Positions 61,763 through 64,000 of a stretch of 64,000 nt of DNA are shown piece after piece. Source of the stretch: Galbula dea (lineage: Eukaryota; Chordata; Aves; Piciformes; Galbulidae); the NCBI GenBank assembly GCA_013399015.1, contig VWZX01004666.1:6850979-6914978 (forward strand). The letters run 5' to 3'. The position numbers and the translations under genes are program-made. The stretch's first letter is position 1. The number at the start of each line of letters is the position of its first letter. A model generated the notes under the pieces. That model was given only the letters and a program-made list of their open reading frames with translations, ran no database searches and was not told the origin of the DNA.

Positions 61763-62269
61763 TTAGACATGTTTCAGTGTGCAGGAGACATTGCTGCCAG
61801 TCATTTCACAAATAGAGGGAATTATCTTCATTTCTTCACCAAGAAAACTGTTTTCCTCCTGCTCACTGTTTTGCAGTTTTAGTACCAGGAGACTGTTATC
61901 TTCTCTGCATCCTTGAATTCCTTCAGATGAAGATTACTTTTTTCCTGCAGCTATGGGAAATACTGCAGTTCTCTGTTGTATTGCAACTATGTGTTCTTTT
62001 TCTTTATTCCTGACTACAGGCTTTGTCCTTGTTAAGGTGCATTCCTTACCTTTTTTTTTGTAAGATTTATTTAGACTTAAATGTAAACATCTTGTAAAGA
62101 ATCCAGGAATAATCTCAGATGTGAACATATAATGGTCCATCTATTCTGTGCCTGCTCCTTACAGGGTCATTGGTTTGATTGTCCAGCTTCACATAGCTAA
62201 TTTTGTACCAGCAAATGATACTGTACCCTCTAAATAATGAGGCTGGGTGCTGACATACCTAGAGCAGGT
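61763..62269. other. Intergenic spacer between two CR1 copies
   Basis: No gene or repeat was recognised. Confidence 0.6.
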
Positions 62270-62641
62270 TGTGTCATGTTACTCTTCATTAAGTGCCATG
62301 ATGGATGGTTATAGGCTCTTCAGGAAAGGCAGGCAGGGAGGTGGTGCTGTATGTAACAGAGGGACTGCAGTGCACTGAACTTGACAGGGTTGAGATCCTC
62401 TTGGTAAGGATTAAAGGAGAAACAAATAAAGCTGATGTGGTTGTGGGAGTCTACTATAGGTAGACTACAGGCTCCCCAGGGAGGCAGTCATGGCACCAAC
62501 TCTCATGGAATTCAAGAAGCACTTGGACAATGCTCTTAGGTACATGATGTGACTTTGGGGTTATCCTATGCATGAATAGGGGTTGGACTCGATGACCACT
62601 GTGGTCCCTTCCAACTTGGGATATCCTGTGATTCTGTGACC
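62270..62641 (+). mobile_element. CR1 LINE copy, sense, endonuclease piece fused to 3' end
   Basis: At about 62306-62460 translated pieces read YRLFRKGRQG and, further on, a VVVGVYY-like end. Both belong to the CR1 ORF2 endonuclease domain. Near 62460 the sequence jumps to the last about 180 bp of the element (TTCAAGAAGCACTTGGACAA, TCCCTTCCAACTTGGGATAT) and the terminal GATTCTGTGA. The left boundary is approximate. Confidence 0.82.
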
Positions 62642-63392
62642 AATGCATTGCATATTGTGGAAAAATACCAGTAAGCCACATGACCTTATTTGTTTAGATT
62701 TTCCATTCTTTCCATTTCAAGGTAAGTAAGAATTATGTTTTGAAATGGGTGATTCACAGGCATAATCATTCCAATTTGGCAATGATACTGAATCGGTGTC
62801 ACATCCTTTAAATACAGCAGAAAATTTGCTAGTATAAAGAAAATGGCCTTACTTAGGTCTCTGAAACTTCCTCGATCATTTTATAGCTCTTATTTTTCTT
62901 AGTTCCCTCTTCTAATGGTGCTACATATTCATGTATCAATAAAGTCAATAAATCAGACCTTCCTATTTAGTCAGGTGTGCAAATATACTTTACTAATCTG
63001 AAGAGCAAAGAAAAGAATTATTTATAATATAAATAATTAAAGTGACACAGAGAGGTGGATAGGCTGACTCACTACAATTAGCAGGAAGAGCATTTCTAAA
63101 TGGAGGGATATAAATTGAGGGATGTAAAATTTTATTTTATAGGTCTGTGAGGCCCTCTTTCCTTCACTGGATGGGCTTCACTTCAATGGGATTTTTATCG
63201 TTGGGTTTCTTATTTTTTTGGCTGAGATTTGCAAAAGCTATATTATGTTTTTCATTGTGTCAGTGGTTTTAGATTATTTTTGCTGCCAAAAAAAATCAAA
63301 AGCATCATCTTTGCAGTGGTGGTGATCTTCTCACTTTATATATAGATATGGTTTTGAAACTTCTAAGAAGCACAAGGCCATGTAAATCCCCA
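62642..63392. other. Intergenic spacer
   Basis: This is AT-rich sequence with no recognised gene or repeat. Confidence 0.6.
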
Positions 63393-64000
63393 ACTTCACA
63401 GTATCTATTGAGCTGGAAGGGTCCCATAAGGATCATTAAGTCCAGCTCCTTGACCTGTGCAAGACACCCTAAGAATCACACCATGTGCCTGGCAGTGTTG
63501 TCCAAATGCTTCTTGAACTCTTGCCAGGCTTTGTGCTGAGACAACTTCCCTGGGAAGGCTGTTCCAGACCCCAACCGCCCTCTGGGTGGAAAACCTTTTT
63601 CTAATCTCTAACCTGAACCTCCCCTGATTCAACTCTATCTCATTTCCCCTAGTCCTATCACTGTCCAGTAGAGTGAGAAAGTCCATCCCTGCTGCTCTGC
63701 TACCCCTTGTGAGGATGTTGAAGACGGCTATGAGGTCTCCTCTTAGTCTCTGCTTTTCAAGGCTAAACAAACCAAATGATCTCAGCCATTCCTCATACAG
63801 TTTCCCCTCCAGATCCTTCACCATCTTTGTAGCCCTCCTCTGGACACTCTCCAAAAGGTTAATGTCTTTTCTGTATTGTGGATCCCAAAATTGCACACAG
63901 TACTCAATGTGCAATTGCACCAGTGCAGGGTAGAGCAGGACAATCGCCTCCCTCAATAAACTAGCAATGCTATTCTTGATGCACCCCAGGACACAATTGG
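63393..64000 (-). mobile_element. CR1 LINE copy, antisense, running off the window
   Basis: It starts near the CR1 3' end (GAGCTGGAAGGGTCCCATAA) and continues through the reverse complement of the ORF2 C-terminus to the window edge. The minus-strand frame 63956 to 63405 is open for 183 codons, with LLESVQRRATKM and RLEIRKRF-type segments. This is the longest undisturbed CR1 reading frame in the window. The element continues beyond 64000. Confidence 0.95.

Noticed and set aside
63405..63956. 183-codon minus-strand ORF as a host gene
   Set aside because: Its content (QRRATKM, IRKRF, NSLPREVV) is CR1 ORF2 C-terminus, so it is annotated as a mobile element.
46736..64000. PTGFR or another receptor gene downstream of GIPC2
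   Set aside because: No seven-helix or other recognisable coding exon was found; in mammals this gap is also long.
1..64000. CRISPR arrays, operons, phage or bacterial defence systems
   Set aside because: The window is vertebrate nuclear DNA with spliced genes and CR1 elements; no regularly spaced repeats or prokaryotic gene clusters occur.

Overview
The window is vertebrate nuclear DNA, almost certainly from a bird. It carries two interrupted protein-coding genes with GT-AG introns and one CpG-island promoter. The interspersed repeats are overwhelmingly CR1 LINE copies, and I see no Alu/B1-type SINEs or L1. The background is AT-rich. I cannot name the species.

Layout, left to right. 1-7634 is non-coding and probably the end of DNAJB4 intron 1 or its upstream region; a small promoter-like patch lies near 7300-7510. 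7710-12177 holds the whole DNAJB4 coding sequence (three coding exons, 339 aa, a class B HSP40), followed by a likely long 3' UTR that contains a CR1 copy. 15.3-21.5 kb is intergenic with one CR1. 21.55-22.27 kb is a CpG island holding the promoter and first coding exon of GIPC2. GIPC2 (six coding exons, 315 aa, a PDZ adaptor) runs to 43119 on the same strand. From about 43.9 kb to the end lies intergenic sequence with six recognisable CR1 pieces, an older CR1-like tail and unexplained blocks. I find no further recognisable gene there. The order DNAJB4 then GIPC2, same strand, matches the conserved neighbourhood known from human 1p31. FUBP1 (expected to the left) and PTGFR (expected to the right) are not seen in the window.

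The two genes are not known to act in one pathway. DNAJB4 is a cytosolic co-chaperone for HSP70. GIPC2 is a trafficking/signalling adaptor that binds receptor tails through its PDZ domain and myosin VI through its C-terminal GH2 region. Their adjacency looks like old synteny rather than functional clustering.

Items most worth a second look: an antisense remnant in GIPC2 intron 1 that encodes a C2HC finger typical of non-CR1 retroelement tails; three CR1 copies that keep 5' coding parts and the 3' end but lack the middle, one of them retaining the ORF1 SGNH/esterase segment; an about 107-bp insertion flanked by a 5-bp repeat inside that copy; a 113-bp direct duplication on either side of GIPC2 exon 3; an upstream in-frame ATG plus an overlapping uORF at GIPC2; and an orphan exon-like open segment at 58.1-58.24 kb. 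No CRISPR, operon, phage or other prokaryotic system is present.
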